The notes beneath the pieces were generated by a model, which was not told where the DNA came from, did no database searches, and saw nothing but the letters and a program-made list of their open reading frames with translations. The position numbers were made by a program, and so were the translations under genes. Of a DNA stretch of 64,000 nt, positions 21,893 through 33,320 are shown one piece after another. Source of the DNA: Scilla litardierei (Eukaryota; Streptophyta; Magnoliopsida; Asparagales; Asparagaceae); contig CM061130.1 in the NCBI GenBank assembly GCA_030789695.1, positions 9,105,860 to 9,169,859 on the forward strand. Direction: 5' to 3'. Within the stretch, counting starts at the first letter, position 1. The number at the start of each line of letters is the position of its first letter.

Positions 21893-24343
21893 TGTAACGA
21901 CTGCTTTACATGTATCTGGAGTTATTATAATATAATATATGTTTTGGTGGATTTTCTCCTCATGTGTGGTTTTCGTCTCCGTAACTTTCATTTTCGATCG
22001 TTCCGTCGTGTTTTCTTGTTTCTTCCTTAGGATCGTCGATTTCGAAGTAAGTCATTCGTGACGGGCTTCATAACGGTCGTATCTTACTGTTATGTCAAGC
22101 CTAGGAGTCTTAGGAATCGATCCCGGAGCTCCGCGCTCTGTATCGGAACTTTTAGTGCACGTTAGCCGGTATAAGAAGGGGCACCGACCGACTAGATGAC
22201 GATCCAGTCGGTCAGCAATCCTTCTTGAACCGACTAGTTGGCTTTCTAAATTATTTAGGAGTTACTGTTTATCGTTAGTCGGTCTAAGAACGTTGGTTGA
22301 CCGACTAGGTTGCAAACTAGTCGGTCAGCAATGCTTCTTTGACCAACTAACTCTTCAACTAAATTTTAGTATCAATACTGTTCACTCTTAGTCGGTCTAA
22401 GAACGTTCATCGACCGACTAGATGTTAAACTAGTCGGTCAATATTTGTTCATGGACCGACTAAATCTAAATCCTATTTTCGTTCAGAAGTTGCTGTTTAC
22501 ACTTAGTCGGTCTGCGTTGGTCGACCGACCGACTAGTTGCCAAACTAGTCAGTCAGTGGTTGCTCTTTGACCGACTAATCTGTGTTAAACCCCTAATTTC
22601 TGGGCAGCCGCCAGCCCAACCTAGTTATACCCCTCCCAAACGTTTTCTTCTTCCTCCACTCGACCCAAAACCCTAGTTTCTCCCCCATTGAGCCCCCATC
22701 TTCCTCCAAGCCCTATTCCTTCATCCCAAGCCCTAAATCCATCATCCAAACCATCCATCAACTCATTCTACCTCTCATCTTCCCCAAAATCTCACCAAAT
22801 CCCCAATATCCCCCAAAAACCCTAACTCTCCAAACTTCTCCATTTGTTTCCAGATCTGGTCCTAGGGTTCTCCGGAGTGTTTCTTCCGCCTCCTCTCGGT
22901 AAGAAATCGATCTCTCGATGTTTTTATAACCTATTTGTAATTTTATGAAACCCTAATGAAATTTCATGTTGTTTGATGATTGTTTTCCCATAACAGCGAT
23001 TTCCCCCGTAGATTAGCATCCGCGAGACGAACCTTCGTGATCGTCATTCCCGGTGCTAGGCAAGTGAAACTCGCCACTTAGGGTTTAGGCCATGTTTTAG
23101 GACATTTGCTTGTTGTAGGCGTAAAAGAGGCTAGGCGACGAAATGATACTCGCCTAGGCGCAAATTGGGGAACTAGCTTGACAACGAAGCTAGTTCCGAC
23201 ATTTAGCATGTTGCACAATTACCATGTCATGTTTACTTTCCATTAACGGTACGCAAATAAATTGTCATGTCATTGCATCCTTTAAGTATTTCTGTGAATG
23301 CGTAGCTTCGCTACAATGCTTGTGTTCCTGGCTCGTGTTCCAGAAGCGGGCCATGTGTTGGTTGATAGCCAATGCCCGAATTGCTTGTTTCCGGCTAGGT
23401 GCACCCATACGCCAAATGTTTAAGAATGCGAGCTCATGTGCGGGGCAACCCCGGCTCACTTGCTGAGCTCATGTGCGGGGACCCTAGCTCCATTACGTGT
23501 GGGTATTAGGGGTAAGAGTTAAGCGGCCAATCAACTGGGAGTCTGCCCGATCAGCAACTGCAGTGGTAAGGCGTAAACTCTGGGTTTTGGGGTAGTGTTA
23601 AGCGGCCAATCAGCGTGAATGTGAAACCATTCAGCTGTAAGGCGTAAACATCTACAAACAACAGTGAAACGTGAATTGATTGAGATTGATAGTAGCTTGG
23701 CTACTCTTGTCTTGTCCCGATGATTGTTCTCTTGTACAAATTGTCTTGCCATGTCTTGTTTGTGCACTCATGTTATAACTGCCATGTCATGCATACTAAA
23801 ACTGCTAGGTTGCTAGTTGCCTTACCTTCAGTTTCCTTGCCCAAGTCTTTTAGACTTGCTGACATGTGCCCCTTTACTCTTTTGGGTGACACATGTTAGA
23901 TCCCGAGCCTGAGTACCTTGTTGAGGACGAGGTGTTTGCTGACGCCGAGCCCGAGCTTGTGTTTGACGGGGAGTACGTGGACACTGGGGACCAGTCCTAG
24001 TGTCTTCGTTGTGTTTTAATTTTGTTTAGCAGTTGTTTTGTTATCGGTGCGTAGCACCTATACTTTGTTATGTCGTTGCTTTTGTTGGCCTTGTTCTGGG
24101 CCTTTAGACTCTTTCTTTTAGCCTGGTGGCTTTTCTGGATGTTGGACTTATTTTCATGTTGGACAATTTATGAGATATGAGATTTTATTTCAGTCTCTCC
24201 TTGTGTTATTATTGTTATTCCGTTGTGGTTACAGGGACCTGCTTATGTTTTATTGATGCTTATCGGGTTTGGGGCTTCACAGCTCCAGTCTCGTGCGGAC
24301 CTCTTCACGTCTCGCCTCCATTTTAGGGAAGCGGGGCGTGACA
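21893..24343 (+). repeat. 3' LTR of Tekay element
   Basis: Same length and ends as the 5' LTR. Its inverted-word array lies at 22185-22575. Differences by eye cluster in the first 350 bp (about 14), with fewer afterwards. The TATA site reads TAGTTATA. It is followed by the duplicated target GTGTC. Confidence 0.95.
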
Positions 24344-24348
24344 GTGTC

Positions 24349-24670
24349 GGTTTAGCATGTCAATAAACTATTATACTACCAGCCTTGATTGTAAGGGAAT
24401 CTGATTTCCCTGCTTTTAACAGACAAGAATATTAGGTTTCAACATATTTGACAATATCTTACATTATATGTTTTTTGCTTTTTATTTTTTGTTTTTTAAG
24501 CCAGTCTTAAGTTTTTTTTGAATTGTTTGTGCTGGTGTGCTAGTTGTGACTTCAACCAAGTTACCAATTTCATGAGCGAATGTGTTCAACTTTTATCTGT
24601 TTATATTCTGAATATTTGATATTGAAAATGTATTTGAACATACTACGAGATACATTCAACACCTGGATTC
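24349..24670. other. AT-rich flank, nothing recognised
   Basis: Host-side sequence after the Tekay insertion. T-runs near 24480-24520; no gene or repeat structure seen. Confidence 0.5.
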
Positions 24671-25495
24671 TTAGTGCTTTTGCCCCAAATCAAATAAAAT
24701 TACAATGCATAACTAAAATAAATATTTACATGGAAGTGAAGATAAAGAAAGACAGTTTAGAGATTGCCTTTATGGATCGAGATTTAATCATCCATCTCAC
24801 TCTTAGGCTGTGTTTGGTTGCAAGGAAAAGGAAAGAAAAGGAAAGAAAAGTGATGGGAAAGTTAATTTCCATTGTTTGGTTGTATAGAAAAGTAAAAGGA
24901 AAGAAAATGGGAGGGAAAATGAAAGAAAAAAACATATAGAATTTTTCTCTCTACTTTTCTCTCCCAAATCGGAAGGAAACCGTTTTCTTTCCCAAAAAAT
25001 TTGTTCCCTTTTCTAAGCCAAAAATTTTATCAACAAAAAATATCTTTTTGTTATTTCTCATTTTTTATTTCAGAAGATTAGTTTTGGATTGAGTTTAATA
25101 GAAAAATGAGACCCTTTAAAATATTAATTATAAATAAAATCATATTTTCTTTCTAGTTTTCCTTTTCATTTTCATAAGCAACCAAACATGAGAAATCATT
25201 TTCCTTGCCATTTTCATTTTAATTTTCTTTACAATTTTCCTTACTAACCAAACATAAAAAAGAAATCGGTTTCCTTTTCCTTTTCTTTTTCTTTCTATTT
25301 CCTTTTCATTTCACTTTTCTTTCTTTCCTTTTCCATGCAACCAAACACTGCCTTAGTGTTTTTTTCCCAAATCAAATAAAATTATAACGCACAAATAAAA
25401 TAAATATTTACATGAAAGTGAAGATTAAGAAAGATAGCTTAGAGATTGCCGTTATGGACGAGGGAGTACATCGAGATTAAATCATACATCCTAAG
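24671..25495. repeat. ~130 bp direct repeats flanking a MITE
   Basis: 24671-24803 and about 25352-25495 share an ordered series: TTAGTG, CCAAATCAAATAAAATTA, AAATATTTACATG(G/A)AAGTGAAGAT, AAGAAAGA(C/T)AG(T/C)TTAGAGATTG, then ATGGA(T)CGAG. Between them sits the MITE at 24804-25354. The repeats are far too long for a target duplication. Confidence 0.75.
24804..25354. mobile_element. Hairpin MITE with GGCTGTGTTTGGTTG termini
   Basis: The left end TAGGCTGTGTTTGGTTGCA and the reverse complement of the right end (TAAGGCAGTGTTTGGTTGCA) match over about 18 of 20 bases. Both continue into GGAAAAGGAAAG. The interior is A/T-rich with purine runs on the left answered by pyrimidine runs on the right. No coding capacity. 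Family assignment (hAT-like or other) is open because no clear target duplication is visible. Confidence 0.75.
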
Positions 25496-26001
25496 AATTA
25501 TTTCAGTACCTATCTGCAAAGGCACACAAAATTAATTTCTGACATACAATACATCTGAACAATGACTGGCTTTCTAGATGACCATGGTCAGTCTTGGAGG
25601 TGATATCAAGAATGATATCTTCGGTATGCCTGTAAAGAAACAAGTTTCGATCTAGAACTAAAAGCAATAAAACCAATTCTTTTTATTTCTTCTATAGTTC
25701 ACAAAAGTAAAAATCAATTTATATAAGATAAAGTTGATATTGGTTACACAACATTTAGACCCAAAGTGGTGCCCACCATGATGAGGTGGCCAAACCGTAG
25801 GCACCACTCTATCCACTCTTTTGTCCTAGTAAGAGTAACATCACATCATCGTCTCTCTTTTGTATAATACATCATTGGATTGGTGCGGACTGCAATGTGC
25901 ATTATTACTATATTATATTGATTTGACATGATATTTGATAGTGTAATCTTTCCGGGCTCAATTATTTCCAATGGTTTCAGGTATTTTTTGTAGGCCGACT
26001 G
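25496..26001. other. Spacer upstream of ADP/ATP carrier pseudogene
   Basis: AT-rich, with a short inverted pair GTGGTGCCCACC/GTAGGCACCAC near 25760-25806. It may include the decayed promoter or 5' UTR intron of the pseudogene: GTTTCAGGTATTTTTTGTAG lies just before the ATG. Confidence 0.4.
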
Positions 26002-28300
26002 ATGGCGGATCAAGTTAACCATCCAACCGTTTTTAAGAAAATGTCTGGTCGGTTCCATTTAGCTGTTCCTCAAGACCTTAGCCGCCAGAACATCTACAGC
26101 TCTTCTTTGTACGAGAGGCGCTTCTCAATTAGCAGCTATGTTAATGGTGGTCTGCAAATGCCTTTGACCCGAGGCTCGGACTTGCCCATGGTGTCCTCAG
26201 TATCGCCAGTTTATGCTCATGCACCAGCAGAAAAGAGTTTCGCGATTGATTTCCATATGGGTGGAGTCTCTGCTGCAGTATCCAAAACTGCTGCTGCTCC
26301 TACTGAGCGTGTGATGCTTCTTATCTAGAACCAAGATGAGATGATTAAGGCGGGTCGTCTATTAGAACCATACAAGGGAATTGGTGACGGTTCAAGAGAA
26401 CTATCAAGGAAGAAGGATTTGGCTCTTTGTGGAGAGGAAACACCGCAAATGTCATCCGTTATTTCCCAACCCAGGTAAATTTATTTATTAATCTTATTGT
26501 ATTACTTTTGCTTACCAAGATTTGTTTATAGCTGCATACAGTTTCTCCATACTTTGCCCCCTAAGCTTGGCTTCTACAATTTTTCAATTGGTCCATTCAT
26601 CTCTGTTTTTATTTCAACTTTTTTACTTTTGTCTGTATTTTTTGTGTTCTTCTGCCCCAACTGAATCTTATGTAGGTGTTTTTTATTTGTTGTAGATACG
26701 ATGCAATCCCTGTTTTTTTTTGGGATTCTGGCTGAGTCCCAAAATTATATATATATAAAATTATGCTTTGTTGGTTTTGCTGAAACAGAAATGAACTATC
26801 TGTGCTGACTGTTACTTTAAAAAAATTTCCTTCACTATTTGGTTGTTTTACAGTAAAATTTGTTACACTGCTTCTCTCTTGCTAACTACAATTAGCTGGG
26901 TTTTCTGTTAGGCTTTGAACTTTGCATTCAAGGATTACTTTAAGAGGTTGTTCAACTTCAAGAAGGACATGGATGGTTACTGGAAATGGTTTGCTGGAAA
27001 TCTGGGTTCTGGTGGAGCTGCTGGTGCTTCTTCCCTCCTCTTCGTTTACTCCCTGGACTACGCTAGGACCCGATTGGCTAACGATGCTAAGGCTACTAAG
27101 AAAGGAGGAGAGAGGCAGTTCAATGGTCTTGTTGATGTTTACCGTAAGACACTGAAGTCTGATGGCATTGCTAGACTTTATCGTGGGTTTAACATCTCTT
27201 GTGTTGGAATCATCGTGTACCGTGGCCTCTACTTTGGAATGTATGATTCGTTGAAGCCTGTTGTACTAACAGGAAAGATGCATGTATCTATCCCCTTCAA
27301 ATAGCTCTTTTGTTTCTAAGCACTATGTTCTATTGCCTGCAATTTAAATCTTGTTTTTCCATGATTAGATATCTTAGGATTTCGGACATTTTAGATTTGT
27401 AGGTTGCTGACTTCTCCTTATGACTAATTGGGCAGACATTTTCACTTGTATTATGGTTGTCTGTTAGTATTTATTAAAGGGGATTCTGTTTGAATTTCGA
27501 TTCACTTTAGCTGTATGTGTGTAAATATTCCTGGGTACCATATTTGGTTGGGTTTGAAACAGATATTTGGAACTGAGATGTGGCTTAATCCTACCTTTGT
27601 CTTCATGCTTGTTTGTTTAGTAAAAATTATAAAACCATTGCAATTAACTATAGTGGTGGCATCCACTTTTTTTAGTTTGAGCATGTATGATATTAGCCTT
27701 GCATAAATTTTCTAACCGTTATACGTATGGCTAGCCCTTCTAAGTAGTGCAAATGCAATTGCAATTGGGTAAACATTGTTTGGCATTTATATTATTTAAG
27801 AGTTAGCCAAACCTTTGGATTTCGAAAACCCTACCACAACTGTATATCATTGTAAGCTCCGAAGTCAATGAACCTGAAGTTGGTATGCAATTCAATTCTC
27901 CTTTTCAATTTGACTGTTCAGAAACCTGATTGTCGAACCTACTTAATTTTTAAAAACTAAGTTTGTGATATTTGTACTGAAACTGTAGCATGTCTTGTGT
28001 TTTAGTGATACAGGATAGCTTCTTCGTGAGCTTTGCTTTGGGTTGGGTCATCACCAAAGGTGCTGGCCTTGCATCCTATCCAATTGACACAGTCCGTAGA
28101 AGAATGATGATGACATCCGGAGAGGACGTCAAGTACAAGAGCTCCCTGGATGCATTCCAGTAGATTCTGAAGAACGAGGGGGCCAAGTCTCTCTTCATGC
28201 CAACATCCTCCGTGATGTTCCCGGTGCTGGTGTGCTCTCCGGTTACAACAAGCTGCAGTTACTCCTCTTGGGAAAGAAGTACGGTTCTGGTGGAGCTTAA
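26002..28300 (+). pseudogene. AAC: Mitochondrial ADP/ATP carrier pseudogene, introns kept
   Basis: The functional family exchanges ADP and ATP across the mitochondrial inner membrane. Exon 1 runs 26002-26474 (plant-type N-terminal extension from MADQVNHPTV; the first repeat motif reads APTERVM where carriers have P-x-E-x-x-K). Exon 2 runs 26912 to about 27283 ([35 protein letters not shown]). Exon 3 runs 28014-28300 with the carrier-specific RRRMMM motif and a GGA-TAA end. Introns are bounded by AG|GTAAAT...GTTAG|GC and by a weak donor (CAT|GTATCT) with acceptor ATACAG|GA. Lesions: TAG at 26326-26328, one-base loss near 26390, TAG at 28161-28163, about 10-bp loss near 28197. Kept introns mean duplication, not retroposition. 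Confidence 0.93.
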
Positions 28301-28624
28301 GCAGCGTGCTGGTCGCCGACTAGATGGTACTCATCAATTACAGTTCCTATGAATGTATATTAATGTTGTCGGGAAATGTATTGTTTAAGGAGTGATTTAA
28401 TGGATAATGACTGATAAGTTTTATATACGATAATGTTTCTTATTTATATTACGGATCATCTTCCAATATCAAGTCTAATTTATGTGATTGTTGAATAAAA
28501 TCAATTTAATTTGATTGTTTCTTGTAATGATTGTTTCTTGTAATTTAATGTTATTGGTGGGTTATTTAAGCATTTTGAACATTAAATGGATCTATTTAAA
28601 TATAAAACATAGGGAGAAACAATA
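28301..28624. other. AT-rich 3' flank of carrier pseudogene
   Basis: Ancestral 3' UTR-like AT-rich DNA running into the CACTA terminus. A direct repeat TTGATTGTTTCTTGTAA is seen near 28515-28542. Nothing else recognised. Confidence 0.45.
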
Positions 28625-29039
28625 AAATGAATTGAAACAAGCGCTGTCTATCTGGGACCTTTAACAGCGCTTGTTTAGTACAAGCGCTGTCTATGGTGGA
28701 CCTTTAACAGCGCTTGTACTAAAGAAGCGCTGTCTAAGGTCCCACTAGACAGCGCTTCTTTAGTACAAGCGCTGTGAAAGGCACCCCTTTAACAGCGCTT
28801 CTTTAGTACAAGCGCTGTTAAAGGCCCCCCTTTAATAGCGCTTCTTTAGTACAAGCGCTGTTAAAGGCCCCCCTTTAACAGCGTTTGCAAAAACAAGCGC
28901 AGTTAAAGGCACCTTTTAACAGCGCTTGTAAAGCGCTATTAAAACCAGCCCCCCTTAGCAGCGGCGAGATAGACAGCGCTTGTAAAGCGCTATTAAATAC
29001 CTTATTTAAGCGCTGTTAAAGGTCCATTTTGTAGTAGTG
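28625..29039. mobile_element. CACTA (En/Spm-type) terminus with subterminal repeats
   Basis: The right end, TTTTGTAGTAGTG (29027-29039), is the inverted form of CACTACTACAAAA, a CACTA terminal repeat. Inward lie about a dozen inverted words AAGCGCTGT/ACAGCGCTT separated by TTAAAGG-type linkers, the arrangement of CACTA subterminal binding sites. No partner terminus or transposase is present, so this is a solo end or a truncated element. Confidence 0.75.
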
Positions 29040-29581
29040 ATTTTGATCTTTATATTCTAAAACATCAAAACATCAAATATTGAGGGAACCTGGAATGTTT
29101 TACTTGTTCATCCACCCATCGCAAATTTAATGGTTTCATATGAATGGAAGTTTTCACGACGGGTGGATGAACCGAAAAAACTCTTTGGTTTCATTCATTA
29201 TTTCGTGTTTTGGGTTTTTAGAGTATGAATAACAATATGAAAGGTTCTAATTGCCCTAAAATATATGGGAGCATGGAGTTTTTGAGGATGATATATGTGG
29301 ATTATGTCATACGTTTTCCATTATTATCTTTAATATAATAACATGAAAAAATAATATCAATATATAATAGAATTATATTGATAATTATATATTGACAATG
29401 CTAAGAGTTTTATTATCACTACATAATCAAAGCACTCTTAAAGTTTTTTCTGGTTTGAATTTTTTTAAAAAAATTATTCTTTGAACATCTGTATTTTCGC
29501 CCAGGTCAAAAATAAATTTTGGTTATGCCACTGTATGAAAGAAGAATATAGCTAAAATTCAAGGGTTAGGTTAAAAAGCCT
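29040..29581. other. AT-rich flank with small hairpin related to the 49-kb MITE
   Basis: From about 29093 to 29180, TGTTTTACTTGTTCATCCACC, GCAAATTTAATGGTTTC and GACGGGTGGATGAAC resemble the centre of the foldback MITE at 48959-49348. The rest is AT-rich. The last bases AGCCT (29577-29581) are one copy of the SIRE target duplication. Confidence 0.55.
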
Positions 29582-30457
29582 TGAAATTCAGTACGCAGTA
29601 AAGAATATAACGAACAGCGTAAAAGCACACAACATGCAAGGACACACAAGAATTGGTATCGCAGTTCGGTGCGCACACCTACATCTGCGGGGCCACGCCC
29701 AGAAAATTGAATACTTCACTAAAAAGATTGGAGAATACAAATTCTACAATTCACGCTTTAATAAAGGAAGAACACTCTCATCCTTAATGACAAACCGTGA
29801 GGGGATGATCGCAATCAACCCCGTGAAGTATTCTTGGCAAGCTCCCCTTGCCTGCAAGCTCCCCTTGCACCACCGACTTGATCAACTCCCTCGATCCTGC
29901 GTGTCGCAGCCGTCGGCCTCCCTCCCGGAGAATATCCTTGGATTTCTTAAACTCGAGCATCAACCCTAGCCGCCAAAACATTCCACGCCTTAAAAGGCCA
30001 CGCCCCGTAATCTTTAGTTCAATCTGCACACCGGCAATCAAACCTAGATTTGATTCTATCTTCAGTAACAACTGCACCGTCTTCAACAAGAAAGAGATCC
30101 CGAAAGATCCGAAAGTGGCAGTTGCAAGAATATTGATTTGCCGAAAATCTCTCTTCAACCGATTCGCAAGAGATTATGCACAATCAACTATAAATCAGTT
30201 AATAACCACCATAACAGCAAGAATAGCAAGATAGACAATAGCGGAAAACGCAGGCTCCAGTTCCGCATACTATTGAGCACCAAAGCACCAGATATGCAAG
30301 TAAGCATATTTTGTTGAACATCCTGGTCCAACAACCTGTTCAACAAAACATCCAACATTCTCTTCTTCATACGACAGGGACATCAACCTATCCAACATTC
30401 TCCAGTGCCACATATGACAAGACGCATACAAGAATGACCACAGAATATATCCTAACA
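29582..30457 (-). repeat. 3' LTR of SIRE element
   Basis: Plus strand starts TGAAATTCAG and ends ATCCTAACA. On the minus strand U3 contains TTGTTGAACA/TGTTCAACAA words at 30310-30360. A weak TATA-like TTTATAG lies near 30190. Confidence 0.93.
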
Positions 30458-30472
30458 ATCTCCCCTTTTGTC
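30458..30472 (-). promoter_or_regulatory. Polypurine tract of SIRE element
   Basis: On the minus strand ACAAAAGGGGAGAT abuts the 3' LTR. A second near-identical tract, GCAAAAGGGGAGAA, lies at about 30712-30728, 250 bp upstream in element orientation. Confidence 0.8.
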
Positions 30473-30812
30473 ATTTGGTGGCACAACATACAGTATGATA
30501 GAAGAGAAGGTCATTGATAACTTTTCTGATAACTTTTCAAACCCCTGAAGCCACATTTCATCAGTAGACACCCAACACAATGACATTCAACAACATGTTC
30601 AACAAAACTTCCAACATAAACTTCCAACATAATATCCAACGAAACGTCCAACAAAATATCAGATCACTGATCAGAGAGAGAGAGAGAGAGAGCAAAGCAT
30701 ACCACATAAATTCTCCCCTTTTGCGCCACCAAAGGACAAATACTTCAGAGACCTGCGGAGGGGCCACTCCGGAGAGAAGACAGCTTGCTCTGCAGCAGCT
30801 CTTTGTGGCGAT

Positions 30813-33068
30813 TTAGAAGAACCCGTTGGCTGTCGAGAACCAGAATTTGATCATCAATATTCTGAAGGGCAGTCTCGAGAAACTGAATATCAACCGCACT
30901 TGCTGAGAAGCAGCAGCATCAGTAGCTGGACAGGGTGAAGGAGATTGAGATGCTGGAGGCACTGTGGCAGAGGGTTCATTAGTAGAAGGTGGGGAGGATG
31001 TTGAAGACACATTATGAAGAGAGGGCACCAAATCAGAGATGTCATCCACTTTTCCGGCCACAGACTTTGCCGTATATGAGATACTCTCACAAGATGATGG
31101 AAGATCGGATGAGGACAGAGACACCTTTTGAGCTAGGAGCAGCATAGAAATAAGAGCGACATGAGGTAGCGAAGTCCCAGAGGAGGATATCTCAGCGAAC
31201 GATAAGATAGAGTCAAAAATAATCCGACCCAAATTAAAAGCCTGAGCGGTTCCAGCAGAGAACAACAGTCTGCACATATCTCGAGTAACCACAGAGACAT
31301 TAGATGTAGGCAGCCAGTTCCTCGTGGCAATCCGGTAGAGAATAAAAAACTTGGCCGTCAGAGCAGATGAGGGAAAGACCGAAGATTTCGTAGGCCAATT
31401 CTGGAGTTTCCCCGCAGTCACAGCACGAATCAGTTTATCAAACTCGACTCCTGTAGACTCTTCATAAGCATGAGCGGATGGGGAACATTTCCATCCCAAC
31501 AATTTATTCAGAGAGGAAGGAGAAAACGTGATTATCTTGCCCCGAACATAGTTTCTGCAATGCCAACGAGAGGACCCCTCTCCAGCGGACTTGGATAAAT
31601 TACAATAAAATTCCCTGACTAACACCGGATAGTAGGAACTGAAGCAAGTGGCTGCACGGAACAACCCGAGATTCTTCAATATAGTTGCAATCTGGGTCTT
31701 GTCAAACGAAGCAACGTTCAGAACCTTTTCAGGGAGTAACGATCTCTCTGAGAAAGATGGCCATCGGTTCTTGCGGGCTTTGTCGAAGAAGATTCTGCTC
31801 AAGGCATCCGAAGAAGAAAATGATGGAGAACGAGAGGATCTTGAAGCTGAGTTTTTAGGCCTCTTAGACGGAGAAGCATCAGTATTACACGAAGAGGCAA
31901 AGCGCTTCTTTGAGCACGACCGAACCTTGTGCAAAAATGAGGACAAAGGAGGTTCAGTAGGACCAGAGGCCTCAGGAGAAGCACCCTGTGTTGCAACATT
32001 TTGTGCAACAACATCTTCAACACTAGCATCCTGGAAGGAAGCAGGTTCAAACTCAGTTCCAACATTAAGTCCCACATTGTCCCCACCAATAGGTGTAGCA
32101 TCTTGACACCGGGTCCCCTTTTTCATATTGACATCAACATTTACCTCACAACCAGCAGTGTCTTTCAGAAATGACTCTTTAATACTGTCTGCGCATTCAT
32201 GGTCAACAATCTCAGAGTCTTTTCCAGGCTCAGAAACAGCACGAGATGAGAGATCAGGCACATTTTGAGAACACGCATTCACATCACAATTTGGGTCATT
32301 GAACATGTTCTGAGATCCTTCATCCACAGACATGGGTGATGCAGAGACAGGAACCTCTTCCTGACAGGGGGCAGCATGCGATTTCTCATCTCCAAGATCA
32401 CCTATCTTCACATCTTCCTTGTTTCCCAGCACATCATCCTGCCCAACAGGATTCTCAGAAGGAAAAGTAGACGATGACGCTCCTGAAGTCCCTCTCGACT
32501 TATCAGCAAACACTGGGGAGTCTTCAGAATCAGAGATGTCTATCACATCAACTTCAGAGATTTTAACAAAAGATGTCGGGTTCCAGGTGCGAATGACAAC
32601 TTTTCTATCTCGAGGAACTCTCACGCTCATAACTTTCCCCAAAATCTTCTTACGCATCAGACCTTTAAAATGAATATGAGATACATCCACATAAGAGAGA
32701 TCCAATTCTTTTCCTGTTCTTCGCAAATACCAGAACTAGTCTTGAATAGTAACCGGATCAGGAAAACTTTCATCATCATCATACACATCATCATCCTCGG
32801 AAATTTTGGGAAGGGGGAATTCAAGAATTGGGGAAAAATTCACCAACTCAGAATTAGAGGCTTGGGAAGGATGCATGCCACCAAACGAGGAAGAGGAGAG
32901 AGATGGAGAGAGATTACCACTGGAAGATCTTTGCACAGGACGAGGAAACACCCCTTTACGTTTAACCGAAGAAGACGAGGAAGGCGGAGCACTTTTCCGA
33001 GCGGAAGTTGTTCGTCGAGAAGACCGGCGAGGGGGCAGAGATGACTCTCCCGACTGATTTCGGGTCAT
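30813..33068 (-). pseudogene. SIRE extra ORF downstream of pol (one TAG)
   Basis: About 751 codons from ATG at 33068 (MTRNQSGESSL), following pol in the same orientation, where SIRE elements carry an envelope-position ORF. A TAG at 32736-32738 splits it into a Ser/Arg-rich basic N-terminal part and a 637-codon part in the same frame. The middle is acidic and low in complexity; the region from about 31870 to 31150 is a folded-looking block (RIFFDKARKNRWPSF, LVREFYCNLSKSA, YVRGKIITFSPSSLNKLLG). This block resembles the plant domain called 'putative plant transposon protein' (Pfam Transposase_32, from memory). I see no clear signal peptide at the ATG. An upstream ATG at 33284 exists but MTRNQ looks a better start. 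Function is unknown. Confidence 0.75.
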
Positions 33069-33320
33069 GGTAGACGAACTGGGAGAAGCTTCAACCAAGC
33101 CAATTTCAAGAACCTTAGATGCGGGAGAAGGAGAATCTTGGAGAAAAATTTGAGTTGAGGAAAAAGCAAAAATGCGCCTTGGGAACGAAAAGTAGTAGAG
33201 GGTAATAATAACGGGTAAGAAAATAAAAGAGAACAAAACCGACCCGTCAGCAGAGATTGAACGACCCTCATAATGTTGCAACATGATGTTGCAACAAAAA
33301 GCACAACACAGGGGGCAACA

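Larger units (their letters stand above)
14616..24343 (+). mobile_element. Complete Tekay-lineage Ty3/gypsy chromovirus
   Basis: A 9728-bp LTR retrotransposon with two LTRs of exactly 2451 bp (14616-17066 and 21893-24343), both TG...CA, flanked by the 5-bp duplication GTGTC. Internal order is gag, two CCHC knuckles, protease, RT, RNase H, integrase, C-terminal chromodomain, then a purine tract. That order and the chromodomain place it among chromoviruses; the LTR size and protein wording fit Tekay. LTRs differ by roughly 1-2% by eye, so insertion is fairly recent. The copy carries TAG stops at 17786 and 18881 and a frameshift near 17880, so it probably cannot make its own full polyprotein. 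Two intron-like inserts interrupt pol. Confidence 0.95.
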
